Positions 41,677 through 50,093 of a DNA stretch of 64,000 nucleotides are shown here, piece by piece (position 1 is the first letter of the stretch; each line of letters opens with the position of its first letter). Source of the DNA: Algoriphagus sp. A40 (lineage in GTDB: Bacteria > Bacteroidota > Bacteroidia > Cytophagales > Cyclobacteriaceae); contig NZ_MUNY01000078.1 in the NCBI RefSeq assembly GCF_002002735.1, forward strand, positions 248,001 to 312,000, read 5' to 3'. The position numbers and the translations under genes are program-made. The notes beneath the pieces are model-generated. The model searched no databases and had not been told where the DNA came from. It saw nothing but the letters and a program-made list of their open reading frames with translations.

Positions 41677-41819
41677 TCTGTATTAAAACCCAATGAGTTA
41701 AAACCTACTGATCACCCTCTTCTTGATGTTGCGTTTCTCAGCAAATTCCTTGGCACAGGAAAAAGTCTTGGAGCCACTCAAATTTTCACAGATCGTGACA
41801 TCATTGTCTAGGCAAGCCG

Positions 41820-42150
41820 GTGGACAATCAAACACATTGCGCGAATTCGCACTTCCAACTCGACACCATTTCTATTAAGTTCAAATGCAGTGACAAATAT
41901 TATCTCTGCTTTTTCTGCCAAGAAGAACAAGCTGACCAAGAGCCCACTGGTTTGGCAAAAAGCCGAATTCGATCAAAAGGCCATCCACTGCGAATTCTGC
42001 GCCTATGAATTGAGCAACAAGGATTATAAGGCTTTCAACAATACCTGGCAGCATTGCAAAACCGGTTTTAACCCCGGTTACAGAAAGCACTATCATCTGT
42101 ATTATGAAACCGAGATACCCCTTCAATTGAAATTTCACCAAATCCAATAA
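41820..42150 (+). pseudogene. CHY zinc-finger protein, frameshifted
   Basis: From about 41820 one frame gives VDNQTHCANSHFQLD, ISIKFKCSDKYYLCFFCQEE, QADQ. The reading then continues in the next frame as LVWQKAEFDQKAIHCEFCAY, ELSNKDYKAFNNTWQHC and FNPGYRKHYHLYYE. Together these match the CHY zinc-finger family from memory (KFKCCxxYYPCxxCHEE, then WPKxEFDxKAI, then NPGCxxHYHLYFE). A single extra base near 41946 explains the break. Family members are small zinc-binding proteins of unclear role; the finger residues are mostly kept on both sides, so the lesion is recent or a sequencing error. Confidence 0.75.
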
Positions 42151-42162
42151 CATCATTTAATC

Positions 42163-42744
42163 ATGAAAAATTTAATTTATCCAGTTCTGATTCTGCTTTT
42201 TACTGCTGCATGTGCGGGAAAAACCGAAAATCAAGCTTCCGCTCCAGAGGACCATAGCCAGCACCAAGCTGCAGAAGCTCCAGCCACACCATCCAAAAGC
42301 CCTCGAACTTCGGCCATGGCCATGGTGGATGGGAACCATATTCATATCGATTATTCTTCGCCCAGTGTGAGAGGAAGACATATTTTCGGAGGCCTTGTAG
42401 CTTTTGGGGATGTTTGGGTGACCGGTGCTCATAAGGCTACATCGATCCAATTTGACAAGGCTGTGAAAATCGGAGAGAAGGAAATTCCCGCCGGAAAGTA
42501 TGGCCTCTTTACCATTCCAGGAGAAAATGAATGGACAGTGATTCTCAATCAGGTTTGGGACATGCACTTGGCTGACGATTATGATGCCGGTAAAGATTTG
42601 GTGCGCATCTCAGTTGCCCCTGAGAAGTTACTGGACACGGTGGAGTCCCTTACCTACACGGTGAATGAAACTTCAAAAGGAACCGCTGAAATCTCAGTGG
42701 CCTGGGATAAAACAAAAATCACATTTGAAGTAAAAAGCATCTAA
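42163..42744 (+). CDS. DUF2911 domain lipoprotein (copper module 2)
   Basis: The 193-residue protein starts with a lipoprotein signal (KNLIYPVLILLFTAAC, lipobox Cys17), then a His-containing linker (DHSQHQ) and the DUF2911 core: SPRTSAMAMVDGNHIHIDYS, SPSVRGRHIFGGLVAFGDVW, TGAHKAT, GKYGLFTIPG and WDMHLADDYDAG. It is a paralogue of the 2546 protein, sharing nearly all core motifs, but is lipid-anchored whereas the other looks secreted. Two metal modules each carrying a DUF2911 gene suggests a specific, still undefined role in copper stress. A PepSY gene follows 23 bases later. Confidence 0.88.
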   Translation: MKNLIYPVLILLFTAACAGKTENQASAPEDHSQHQAAEAPATPSKSPRTSAMAMVDGNHIHIDYSSPSVRGRHIFGGLVAFGDVWVTGAHKATSIQFDKAVKIGEKEIPAGKYGLFTIPGENEWTVILNQVWDMHLADDYDAGKDLVRISVAPEKLLDTVESLTYTVNETSKGTAEISVAWDKTKITFEVKSI

Positions 42745-42767
42745 GTTACCCCGACCCACCCAGCCTT

Positions 42768-43451
42768 ATGAGAAAAAATAACCAATACTACATCCGGAGA
42801 ATCCACCGATTTCTTGGAGTATTTATCGGCATCCAATTCCTTTTTTGGACGATATCAGGCCTCTATTTTTCCTGGACGGATATCGATGAGATTCATGGGG
42901 ATCATTTTCATCAGGAGCACATGATGCATATGACTGCCAAAAATCTGATTGATCCGTTTAGCCTGGATTCAACGTTGGAAGTAGCCAGTTTGGAACTTCG
43001 ATTCGTCAATCATCAGCCCTATTATTGGGTAAATGAAGAAAAGCTGTTTAACGCCCAAACTGGTGAGGAAACAGGAGAAATCACAGAGGAAGAAGCCAGG
43101 CAAATCGCCAAAATCTACATCAAAGGGGATTATGATATCGAGTCAGCCGAATACTTGACTGAGACAGGTTCTCACCACGAATATCGTGGTCGTCCACTTC
43201 CCGCCTGGGCTATTCACTTCAATCATCCCGAAAAATTGACTGCCTACATCGATGCAAAGAGCGGCAATTTTGAACGGGTTCGCCACCTGAGTTGGAGATG
43301 GTTTGACACTCTTTGGATGTTTCACACCATGGACTATGCCGGACGGGACAATTTCAACAACCTACTGTTGAGGGCTTTTTCCCTGTTTGGAATGGTTACA
43401 ATTGCTTCCGGATTTACCCTGTTTTTCATGACCTTGAAAAAAAGGAAATAG
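42768..43451 (+). CDS. PepSY domain membrane protein
   Basis: The 227-residue protein has an N-terminal membrane helix (FLGVFIGIQFLFWTISGLYFSW), a periplasmic His-containing segment (EIHGDHFHQEHMMHM) and a PepSY domain (GEITEEEARQIAKIYIKGDYDIESAEYL). A second helix near the C-terminus follows (LFGMVTIASGFTLFFMTL) with a basic tail. This layout resembles the PepSY-associated iron/copper reductase-like membrane proteins of Bacteroidota. It could pass electrons or metal at the inner membrane, but heme-ligand histidines cannot be assigned with confidence. It is the last gene of copper module 2. Confidence 0.82.
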   Translation: MRKNNQYYIRRIHRFLGVFIGIQFLFWTISGLYFSWTDIDEIHGDHFHQEHMMHMTAKNLIDPFSLDSTLEVASLELRFVNHQPYYWVNEEKLFNAQTGEETGEITEEEARQIAKIYIKGDYDIESAEYLTETGSHHEYRGRPLPAWAIHFNHPEKLTAYIDAKSGNFERVRHLSWRWFDTLWMFHTMDYAGRDNFNNLLLRAFSLFGMVTIASGFTLFFMTLKKRK

Positions 43452-44016
43452 GAACACAATTCCTTGATTTTGATTTATGTATATCCGCAATGACACCAGT
43501 AGCCAAATAAGTTCTAACTGACAGTTGGAGACAATTGCTTTAGTATTATAATTTTTACAATCCAGAATGAGATAAAGAAAATTAGCCAGGTGCAAGTGTC
43601 CTTGAAAACCAACTTACAGCAAAAAGAAAAAGTAGGAGTTTTACTCGTACAGTTCGTACACATCGCACACCTCGTAGCGTACGAATTTTTCGAGGGTTGA
43701 AATTCGAAATCATCGAAATGAATTTGAATTTTCGAAGCTGAGATTTTCCACTAATTAGGAAAGACAGAGGAAAAATTAAGTTTTGAATCTTTGAGACCGC
43801 ATCTGAAGTCTGAGAGGCTTTTAAGATTTTTGATCAAAAAGAAAAAAATCTTGAAAATTTGGCCCGTCATACGATTCATAAACCAAGGTTTTCGGGAAAA
43901 TTTAGGCTCATGATTAAAATCAATTCAAATGAATTTAATATTTATAAATGAAAATGAACATGTCCCCCAATTTGTCCCCTTTAACATATAAATAACAATA
44001 AATCAAATATTTATAA
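43452..44016. other. 565-base non-coding right end of the island
   Basis: AT-rich sequence without a plausible gene. It holds a run of four degenerate 9-base repeats (43644-43679), two direct GTCCCC motifs near 43961-43979, and two copies of ATATTTATAA (43938-43947 and 44007-44016), the second touching the tRNA-like segment. This fits a recombination-site flank with arm-type repeats. Confidence 0.5.
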
Positions 44017-44034
44017 GAGTCCTGTTCCCGCTAC
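44017..44034 (+). other. Candidate attR: 3' end of a tRNA gene (initiator-like)
   Basis: GAGTCCTGTTCCCGCTAC reads as the end of a T-loop (GAGT), the 3' T-stem (CCTGT), the 3' acceptor strand (TCCCGCT) and a discriminator A. The mismatched acceptor end fits Bacteroidota initiator tRNA-fMet with CGCGGGA at its 5' end. The rest of the tRNA is absent, as in an attachment-site duplication left by an integrated element. The tRNA's own terminator appears to follow. Confidence 0.6.
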
Positions 44035-44036
44035 AA

Positions 44037-44066
44037 AAAAAACCGATCAGAAATGATCGGTTTTTT
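44037..44066. terminator. Intrinsic terminator after the tRNA fragment
   Basis: The stem AACCGATCA/TGATCGGTT with loop GAAA is flanked by A and T runs. It can end transcription from either side and probably belonged to the tRNA gene; it also faces the AraC-family gene end at 44095. Confidence 0.85.
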
Positions 44067-44094
44067 CTTTTTCAGCAAGATTTAATTCAATATC

Positions 44095-45075
44095 CTAATT
44101 CGCCCTCACCAGCTTGTTGTATTTGTTGCGATACTCAATGGGTGTGAGGCCTGTTACTTTTTTGAAAGTCGTCCGGAACGCCTTTGAATCGGTGTAACCT
44201 ACGTCAAACATCACCTCGCTTATATTTTTCAGGCTGCTTTCAAAGCTTCTTTTTGCGGCTTCAATTTTTACCCGCTGGATATATTCCAGCACTGAATTAT
44301 TGGTCACCCGTTTAAATCTCCTCTCAAAACTCCTTCTCCCAATAGCTACTTCGTCTGCCAATTCGTCGACCGAAATCCGTTCTCCAAACCGATGTTCGAT
44401 GATTTCTTGGGCTTTCCTGATTTCTGAATCAGGATGTTCTTTTTGTCCCTGGAAAATGGCAAATGAAGATTGATTGGTCCGGTCAATGTCAATTGCGAAA
44501 TATTTGGAAAGCAAAATGGCCATTTCCCGGTCCACATATTTTTCCACCAAATGCAAAAGCAGATTCCAATAGGAATTTGCCCCGCCGCTGGAATATATCC
44601 CGGCTTCCTCTGTGACAATGTTTCCATCCAAAACCTCTACTTCCGGAAATTGAGATTTAAACCGATCGATAAACCCCCAGTGAGTGGAGCATTTTTTACC
44701 ATTCACAATCCCGGTTGCGGCCAAAAAAAATGCTCCTACACAAAGGGAAGCGATCTCGGTACCTGATTCATAGTGGTGTTTGATCCAGGGAAGGAAAGGT
44801 GCATTTACTGAAATCGCCTGGTCAAAATCTCCAAACAGCGGTGGAATGATAATCAAATCCGGTTTTCCGGATTTTTCCAGTAACAGGTCCGGATTTACAG
44901 AAAAACCAGGAGATCCCGGCTGGATTTGCTCCTTCAATCCGACCAAATGCGTTCCGAATGCCGCTGGTTTTCCACTTTGTTCAAGGAAAAAGTTCACAGT
45001 GTTAAAACAATACTGGGTACCGGCAATAGCCTGGAGAACAGAGTGCTCCATTGCGAGGATGTAAATGATTTTCAT
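44095..45075 (-). CDS. AraC-family regulator with DJ-1/PfpI domain (GlxA/FtrA type)
   Basis: The protein has 326 residues from the ATG at 45075; the upstream start at 45102 adds a weak leader. The N-terminal half is DJ-1/PfpI-like (PDLIIIPPLFGD, the nucleophile-elbow region SLCVGAFFLAATGIVNGKKCSTHW). The C-terminal ~100 residues are a double HTH of the AraC type (ISVDELADEVAIGRRSFERRFKRVTNNSVLEYIQ and the family end ISEVMFDVGYTDSKAFRTTFKKVTGLTPIEYRNKY). The ligand is unknown. It is divergent from the SRPBCC gene and may regulate it. It is the first gene on the chromosomal side of the island. Confidence 0.92.
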   Translation of the reverse strand: MKIIYILAMEHSVLQAIAGTQYCFNTVNFFLEQSGKPAAFGTHLVGLKEQIQPGSPGFSVNPDLLLEKSGKPDLIIIPPLFGDFDQAISVNAPFLPWIKHHYESGTEIASLCVGAFFLAATGIVNGKKCSTHWGFIDRFKSQFPEVEVLDGNIVTEEAGIYSSGGANSYWNLLLHLVEKYVDREMAILLSKYFAIDIDRTNQSSFAIFQGQKEHPDSEIRKAQEIIEHRFGERISVDELADEVAIGRRSFERRFKRVTNNSVLEYIQRVKIEAAKRSFESSLKNISEVMFDVGYTDSKAFRTTFKKVTGLTPIEYRNKYNKLVRAN

Positions 45076-45188
45076 GGATAAAAATAAAAAATCCTGTCGC
45101 AATTCACCCCTTCATTGTCAGAATTGTACAGGAACTACAAATGAAAAGGATTGTAGATTTGACATATCATTATTTCATCTTAAGCACT

Positions 45189-46064
45189 ATGGCTACTAAA
45201 CCTAAAACAAAAATCACGGTCTCGGCAGAGATCGCCGCCCCAGTCAACCAAGTATGGACAGCCTACAATTCACCAAGGCACATTGTCAAGTGGAATTGCG
45301 CCTCGCCGGACTGGCATTCTCCATCTGCCACAAATGAATTGGAGCCCGGAGGAAGTTTTTCCTATCGTATGGAAGCCAAAGACGGATCGATGGGTTTTGA
45401 TTTTGAGGGAGTATTTCAAAAAGTGCAGCCAAATGAATTGGTTAGCTATGTGATGGCAGATGGGCGTGAGGCAGTCGTGGAGTTTGAGGATCTTGGTGAA
45501 AAAACACTCGTGACCGTAACGTTCGATGCCGAAGAGATGAATTCCGAAGAATTGCAGCGAGATGGATGGCAAGCAATTCTCGACAATTTCAAGAAACACG
45601 TCGAGGGTTTTCAGCATGATTCAATGCATTTTGAAATAGAGATCAACGCTCCTGTGTCCAAAGTTTTTGAGCTGATGCTTGCGGGTGAATCCTATCGGGA
45701 TTGGACTACGGCCTTTCACCCAGGATCATATTATAAAGGGGACTGGACTAAGGGATCCAAGATCCTTTTCCTTGGCCCAGGACCAGATGGAAAGGAAGGC
45801 GGAATGGTCGCCAGAATTGCGGAACACGTGAAAAACAAATATGTTTCCATTGAGCATCTGGGCCTTTATGGAGATGGACAGGAGATCACTTCAGGCCCTA
45901 TGGTGGAGAGTTTTGCGGGTGTCACAGAGAATTACAGTTTCGTGGATTTAGGAGGCAAAACTTTGCTCAAAGTTGACATGGAGAGCGGTGGAGAATACAA
46001 GGAAATGTTTGAGAAAATGTGGCCTAATGCGCTCCAACGACTCAAAGAAATCTGTGAATACTAA
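45189..46064 (+). CDS. Tandem SRPBCC/AHSA1-like domain protein
   Basis: The protein has 291 residues from the ATG at 45189. Two SRPBCC domains are visible: the first starts VSAEIAAPVNQVWTAYNSPRHIVKWN and ends WQAILDNFKKHVEG, and the second starts FEIEINAPVSKVFELMLAGESYRDWT. The START-like fold binds hydrophobic ligands or acts in stress responses; the exact role is unknown. A promoter-like TAGATTTG lies at 45154-45161. The VOC-family gene follows 12 bases later, a common partnership in Bacteroidota. Confidence 0.9.
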   Translation: MATKPKTKITVSAEIAAPVNQVWTAYNSPRHIVKWNCASPDWHSPSATNELEPGGSFSYRMEAKDGSMGFDFEGVFQKVQPNELVSYVMADGREAVVEFEDLGEKTLVTVTFDAEEMNSEELQRDGWQAILDNFKKHVEGFQHDSMHFEIEINAPVSKVFELMLAGESYRDWTTAFHPGSYYKGDWTKGSKILFLGPGPDGKEGGMVARIAEHVKNKYVSIEHLGLYGDGQEITSGPMVESFAGVTENYSFVDLGGKTLLKVDMESGGEYKEMFEKMWPNALQRLKEICEY

Positions 46065-46076
46065 GTCCCGAATATC

Positions 46077-46916
46077 ATGAAAACCCCGATTTATCCATGT
46101 ATCTGGTTTGAAGACAAGGCCAATGAAGCTGCAGAGTTTTATGTTTCTGTTTTCCCGGATTCCAAAATTCTTGAGTCCAATCCGATGGTCACTACCTGGA
46201 GTTCCTCTGGCCAAAAATTCATGCTATTAAACGGTGGACCAATTTTCACGCCCAACCCTTCGATTTCTTTTTATACTGTTTTGGACTCTGAGGCTGAGAT
46301 CAAAGAGGTTTGGGACAGATTGATCCAAAACGGCAAAGCGCTGATGCCTTTGGGTTCTTATCCTTGGTCTTCAAATTACGGATGGCTGGAGGATCAATAT
46401 GGAGTGAGTTGGCAACTGACTATGGATAAGCCGGATGGGATAATTGATCGGTTTAGTCCTGCCTTGATGTTTACTGGTCCTCAGTTTGGAAAGGCTGAGC
46501 ATGCGATCAATTTTTACTTGTCGATTTTTGAGCATGCTTCGCTTCGTTTTGTTTCCCGATATGGAGACAATCAGGGAACACAAGCAGGGAAAATTAACCA
46601 TGCACAGTTTATGCTCAATGGCCATTTATTCATAGCTATGGACAGCAATTTGGATCATCAATTTTCTTTTTCAGAAGGGATTTCCTTTGTCGTGGAATGT
46701 GAAGATCAGGCTGAAATCGATTTTTTCTGGGAAAAGCTGACAAAAGGAGGGGAGGAAAGTCAATGTGGGTGGCTCAAGGATCAATTTGGTGTTTCCTGGC
46801 AGATTGTACCGGCTATTTTAAATAAGCTCATGGCTGATCCCGATCGCTCAGAACGGGTAATCCAGGCATTTCTGAAGATGAAAAAGTTCAATATTGAAGC
46901 CTTGATGGAGGCATAG
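46077..46916 (+). CDS. VOC-family (PhnB-like) two-domain protein
   Basis: The 279-residue protein consists of two PhnB-like VOC domains: YPCIWFEDKANEAAEFYVSVFPDSKI...FTPNPSISFYTVL...GWLEDQYGVSWQL in the first half, and a similar second half (AINFYLSIFEHASL...GWLKDQFGVSWQIVP). No clear metal triad is conserved, so enzymatic activity is uncertain. It is cotranscribed with the SRPBCC gene and ends at a bidirectional terminator shared with the DoxX gene. Confidence 0.88.
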   Translation: MKTPIYPCIWFEDKANEAAEFYVSVFPDSKILESNPMVTTWSSSGQKFMLLNGGPIFTPNPSISFYTVLDSEAEIKEVWDRLIQNGKALMPLGSYPWSSNYGWLEDQYGVSWQLTMDKPDGIIDRFSPALMFTGPQFGKAEHAINFYLSIFEHASLRFVSRYGDNQGTQAGKINHAQFMLNGHLFIAMDSNLDHQFSFSEGISFVVECEDQAEIDFFWEKLTKGGEESQCGWLKDQFGVSWQIVPAILNKLMADPDRSERVIQAFLKMKKFNIEALMEA

Positions 46917-46917
46917 C

Positions 46918-46949
46918 AAAAATGGCAACCCAATTTGGTTGCCATTTTT
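46918..46949. terminator. Bidirectional intrinsic terminator
   Basis: The stem AAATGGCAACC/GGTTGCCATTT with loop CAATTT serves the converging VOC and DoxX genes. Confidence 0.9.
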
Positions 46950-46951
46950 GT

Positions 46952-47341
46952 TTATTTTTTTCGCATTCCGTCAATGGCGTATTTCCCGGCACCAAATGCC
47001 AGAATCCCCAAAAATACGCAGGCAAAGAGCAAGGGAAGTTCTTTCTTTCCGAAGGGATCATTCCAATGCGCATAAAATGCCGCGGTCAGCATCGTGAGAA
47101 TCAATGGAATCGTCGCGAGTCTGGTTTTGAACCCGACCATGACCAAGATGGTGCAGAAAACTTCAGCGATAATGGCCAAGCCTAGGGAGATTTCCGGACC
47201 TAAGCCAAATGGATCAGAAAACTTCACTGGGCCTTCACCGAACAGCCGTCCGATCTTTGGGATTCCGTGTGTCAGCATCATGCCTCCAGCGCCAAGCCGA
47301 ATTACCAAAAGGGCCAAATCATTCCAATATGAGTTTTTCAT
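46952..47341 (-). CDS. DoxX-family membrane protein
   Basis: The 129-residue protein has four predicted membrane helices (LALLVIRLGAGGMMLTHGI, LGLAIIAEVFCTILVMVGF, IPLILTMLTAAFYAHW, LLFACVFLGILAFGAGKYAI) and the DoxX phrase RLGAGGMMLTHGIPK with KFSDPFGLG. DoxX proteins often accompany redox or oxidative-stress functions, but the activity of most is unknown. It is a single gene between two convergent or collinear neighbours. Confidence 0.9.
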   Translation of the reverse strand: MKNSYWNDLALLVIRLGAGGMMLTHGIPKIGRLFGEGPVKFSDPFGLGPEISLGLAIIAEVFCTILVMVGFKTRLATIPLILTMLTAAFYAHWNDPFGKKELPLLFACVFLGILAFGAGKYAIDGMRKK

Positions 47342-47425
47342 AGTCTTTGGGTTAGTTCTTTGCTGAAAATAAAGGATTGACTTTGAGGGGGAAATAAATT
47401 TTACATGAAAAGCATTCCTTTCGGG

Positions 47426-48268
47426 TCAAAGGGAGATCTGGCCTGCTACCATGCGGTCTTTTCCGTTCAGGTCTTTGATGATTCGGACCTTTTGATAACC
47501 AAGTGCCAAAAGAAGCTCGGAGACAGCCTTTCCGAACCGTTCATTGATTTCAAAGTAAATTTTTCCTGTTGGTTTGAGGAGCTTTTTCCCTTTTTCAGAA
47601 ATAATCCGATAAAAAATCAGCGGATCCTCATCGCTCACAAATAGGGCTAAGTCTGGCTCATGATCAAGAACATTAGAATGCATTTGTCCTTTTTCTTCGA
47701 TAGGAATGTAGGGGGGATTGCTGACCAAAATGTCAAGTTCCTTGACTTGAGGTATTTTTTTTAGAATGTCGCATTTCGAGAAAATCACTTTTGCATGTAG
47801 ATTTTTCGCATTCTCGGAGGCTATTTTCAGTGCTTTTTCAGAAATGTCTAAAGCATAAACTTCTGGGGAATTCATATCCAGTGCAAGCGAAATCGGAATG
47901 CAACCCGTTCCAGTACCTACATCCAAAATTTTTAGACCTGGCTTCGGATTTTCTTTAATTATCAAATGGACCAACTCTTCGGTTTCATTTCGTGGAATCA
48001 AAGTGTCAGTTGTGACCAAAAATTCTCTGCCGTAAAATGGACCATGTCCCAAGATGTATTGAATAGGCATTCCGGATTTCAGTTTTTCAAAATCGGCCTT
48101 CAGTACCTGGGGCAGATTATTTTCCTCCAAAAAATGCATCATATCCACCCGTCTCAACCCCAAATGATGCTCCAGAAGCCAATTTACAAGATTTTGGGCC
48201 TCATTTGACTCGTATTGGGTCAATTGGACAGACCAATTATTGACAAGTTGCTGGTAAGAAATCGGCAT
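47426..48268 (-). CDS. prmC: Peptide chain release factor N5-glutamine methyltransferase
   Basis: The protein has 280 residues from the ATG at 48268, chosen over 48328 because that extension is atypical. It shows the PrmC/HemK domain order: an N-terminal helical domain, then the Rossmann-like methyltransferase with AdoMet motif ILDVGTGTGCIPISLAL and the catalytic NPPY in VSNPPYIP. It methylates the Gln of the GGQ motif in release factors. It is divergent from the RsmB-like gene, sharing a ~108-base promoter region. Confidence 0.95.
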   Translation of the reverse strand: MPISYQQLVNNWSVQLTQYESNEAQNLVNWLLEHHLGLRRVDMMHFLEENNLPQVLKADFEKLKSGMPIQYILGHGPFYGREFLVTTDTLIPRNETEELVHLIIKENPKPGLKILDVGTGTGCIPISLALDMNSPEVYALDISEKALKIASENAKNLHAKVIFSKCDILKKIPQVKELDILVSNPPYIPIEEKGQMHSNVLDHEPDLALFVSDEDPLIFYRIISEKGKKLLKPTGKIYFEINERFGKAVSELLLALGYQKVRIIKDLNGKDRMVAGQISL

Positions 48269-48376
48269 GGCCAAAGGTAAGCAGGAGATTCGTTTTTCGG
48301 CCGGGTTGGAGGCAGCTTTCCGATTCAAGGCTATTCTTAGACAATTCCCTTACCTTTGCAAAGAGAATTTCCTCCC

Positions 48377-49570
48377 ATGAAGCTACATAACAACACCATC
48401 CGCGGAGTACATACCGCACTTCAAGCCATTTTCGAAGAAGGCCAATACGCCGACAAAGTCATCGAACGGACCCTGAAATCCAATCCAAAATGGGGAGCGC
48501 GGGATCGCTCTTTTATTGCTGAGACAACCTATGAAATGGTTCGTTGGTGGAGACTTATCGGTCATCTGAGTCCGTCCAAAGATTATTGGGATTTGTTTGG
48601 GACTTACTGGTTGATGCAGGGCAATCCACTTCCAGAGTGGGAGGAATTTGCCAGAATCAACCCCGATAAATTGAAAGGCAAATATGAGTCAATCGAAGAT
48701 CCGGCAATGCTGGAATCCATTCCTGAATGGTTGCAAAAACTCGGAATGAGCGAATTGGGTGAAAAGTGGTCTGCGGAAATTCACGCACTCAATGAGGAAG
48801 CGGAAGTGGTCCTTCGTGTAAACACGCTAAAAACTACCCGTGAAAAACTTAAAAACCAACTGGCAGCCGACGGGATTAATACCTACATCGTCAAAGGATA
48901 TCCTGATGCTTTGATTCTGGAGGAAAGGCAAAATGTTTTTCGTCATCCTGCATTTAAGGAGGGACTATTTGAAGTTCAGGATGCCAGTTCCCAATTGGTA
49001 GCTGCAGCTTTGGCAGTGGAGCCAGGAATGCGTGTCATCGATGCCTGCGCCGGAGCAGGAGGGAAAGCACTTCATTTGGCAGCCTTGATGGAAAACAAAG
49101 GAAAGATCCTCGCCATGGATGTGGAAGATTGGAAACTTCAACAAGCCAAACTTCGAGCTCGCAGAGATGGAGTTTCTATCATCGAACCTAAGGCAATTGA
49201 AGGGACCAAAACCATCAAGCGGCTTAAAGAATCTGCGGATCGACTATTACTTGATGTGCCGTGTTCTGGACTGGGTGTACTGAGAAGAAACCCTGATACC
49301 AAATGGAAACTTAGTCTGGATTCCATTCAAAAAGTCCAGGAAACACAGCAAGAAATTCTTCAGAGTTATCCGTCCATGCTGAAGCCAGGTGGGCAAATGG
49401 TTTACGCAACTTGCAGTATCCTTCCTTCAGAAAATGAACTTCAGGTGCAAAAATTTCTGGAAAGTGAAGCCGGAAAGCAGTTTGAGTTGATCGAAGACAA
49501 GAAAGTATTGGCTCAGGAAAGTGGCTTTGACGGTTTTTATATCGCCCGATTGATGAAAAAAGCCAATTAA
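48377..49570 (+). CDS. RsmB-like 16S rRNA (cytosine-C5) methyltransferase
   Basis: The protein has 397 residues from the ATG at 48377. An N-terminal NusB-like helical region precedes a NOL1/NOP2/Sun methyltransferase domain with AdoMet motif VIDACAGAGGKALHLAAL. The two catalytic cysteines lie in VPCSGLGVLRRNPDTKWKL and YATCSILPSENE. It methylates a cytosine of 16S rRNA; the exact position cannot be told. The N-terminal domain lacks strong similarity to E. coli RsmB, so the gene symbol is left open. Confidence 0.88.
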   Translation: MKLHNNTIRGVHTALQAIFEEGQYADKVIERTLKSNPKWGARDRSFIAETTYEMVRWWRLIGHLSPSKDYWDLFGTYWLMQGNPLPEWEEFARINPDKLKGKYESIEDPAMLESIPEWLQKLGMSELGEKWSAEIHALNEEAEVVLRVNTLKTTREKLKNQLAADGINTYIVKGYPDALILEERQNVFRHPAFKEGLFEVQDASSQLVAAALAVEPGMRVIDACAGAGGKALHLAALMENKGKILAMDVEDWKLQQAKLRARRDGVSIIEPKAIEGTKTIKRLKESADRLLLDVPCSGLGVLRRNPDTKWKLSLDSIQKVQETQQEILQSYPSMLKPGGQMVYATCSILPSENELQVQKFLESEAGKQFELIEDKKVLAQESGFDGFYIARLMKKAN

Positions 49571-49640
49571 ATCAGAAGCAAAAAGTATCGCAGTAGTCTA
49601 AAATACAGCTTGTTATTTTTAATTTCAGAAAAAATCTGGA

Positions 49641-50093
49641 ATGAACCTCGAGCTTATTTTCTCAATCGCAAGTAGTACAGCATTTGTTTGTTGGATTTTG
49701 CTGTTTGCCTTATACCAAAAGCGCTGGGTTTACCGGGCGCTTTTTTCTTTTGTGTTTACAGCCATGGCAGTGGTCTATCTCATTTTTATTTTGAAAGGAA
49801 TGGGTGCAGATTCAGTTGGAGGATTTGATTCCTTGGCCAATGTCAAATTGCTGTTTACTCAAGATGAGGCTGTTTTGGCAGGCTGGATTCATTATCTGGT
49901 ATTCGACCTTTTTGTTGGAATGTGGATATGTCAGGATGGGGATAGGAAAGGGATCAACCGCTGGATTTTATTGCCGTGTTTGTTTTTGACTTTTATGCTC
50001 GGACCGACAGGTCTTTTACTTTATTTCATTATCCGAGTGATTCATTTGAAGAAATTTCCCCAAAACCCTTATGATGAAAAGTTGGTTCAATGA
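49641..50093 (+). CDS. ABA4-like membrane protein
   Basis: The 150-residue protein has four predicted membrane helices. The phrases GADSVGGFDSLANVKLLFTQDEAVLAGWIHYLVFDLFVGMWICQDG and GPTGLLLYFIIR match the ABA4-like (DUF4281) family. In plants ABA4 is involved in neoxanthin formation; the bacterial role is unknown. It overlaps the next membrane-protein gene by 23 bases, so the two are likely coupled. Confidence 0.85.
   Translation: MNLELIFSIASSTAFVCWILLFALYQKRWVYRALFSFVFTAMAVVYLIFILKGMGADSVGGFDSLANVKLLFTQDEAVLAGWIHYLVFDLFVGMWICQDGDRKGINRWILLPCLFLTFMLGPTGLLLYFIIRVIHLKKFPQNPYDEKLVQ

Noticed and set aside
41697-41870. Minus-strand frame with a cysteine-containing reading (about 57 codons)
   Set aside because: It overlaps the plus-strand CHY zinc-finger coding, which is recognisable, and I know no family for the minus reading.
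43644-43679. CRISPR-like array
   Set aside because: The repeats are 9 bases long and contiguous, without spacers; no cas genes are present.
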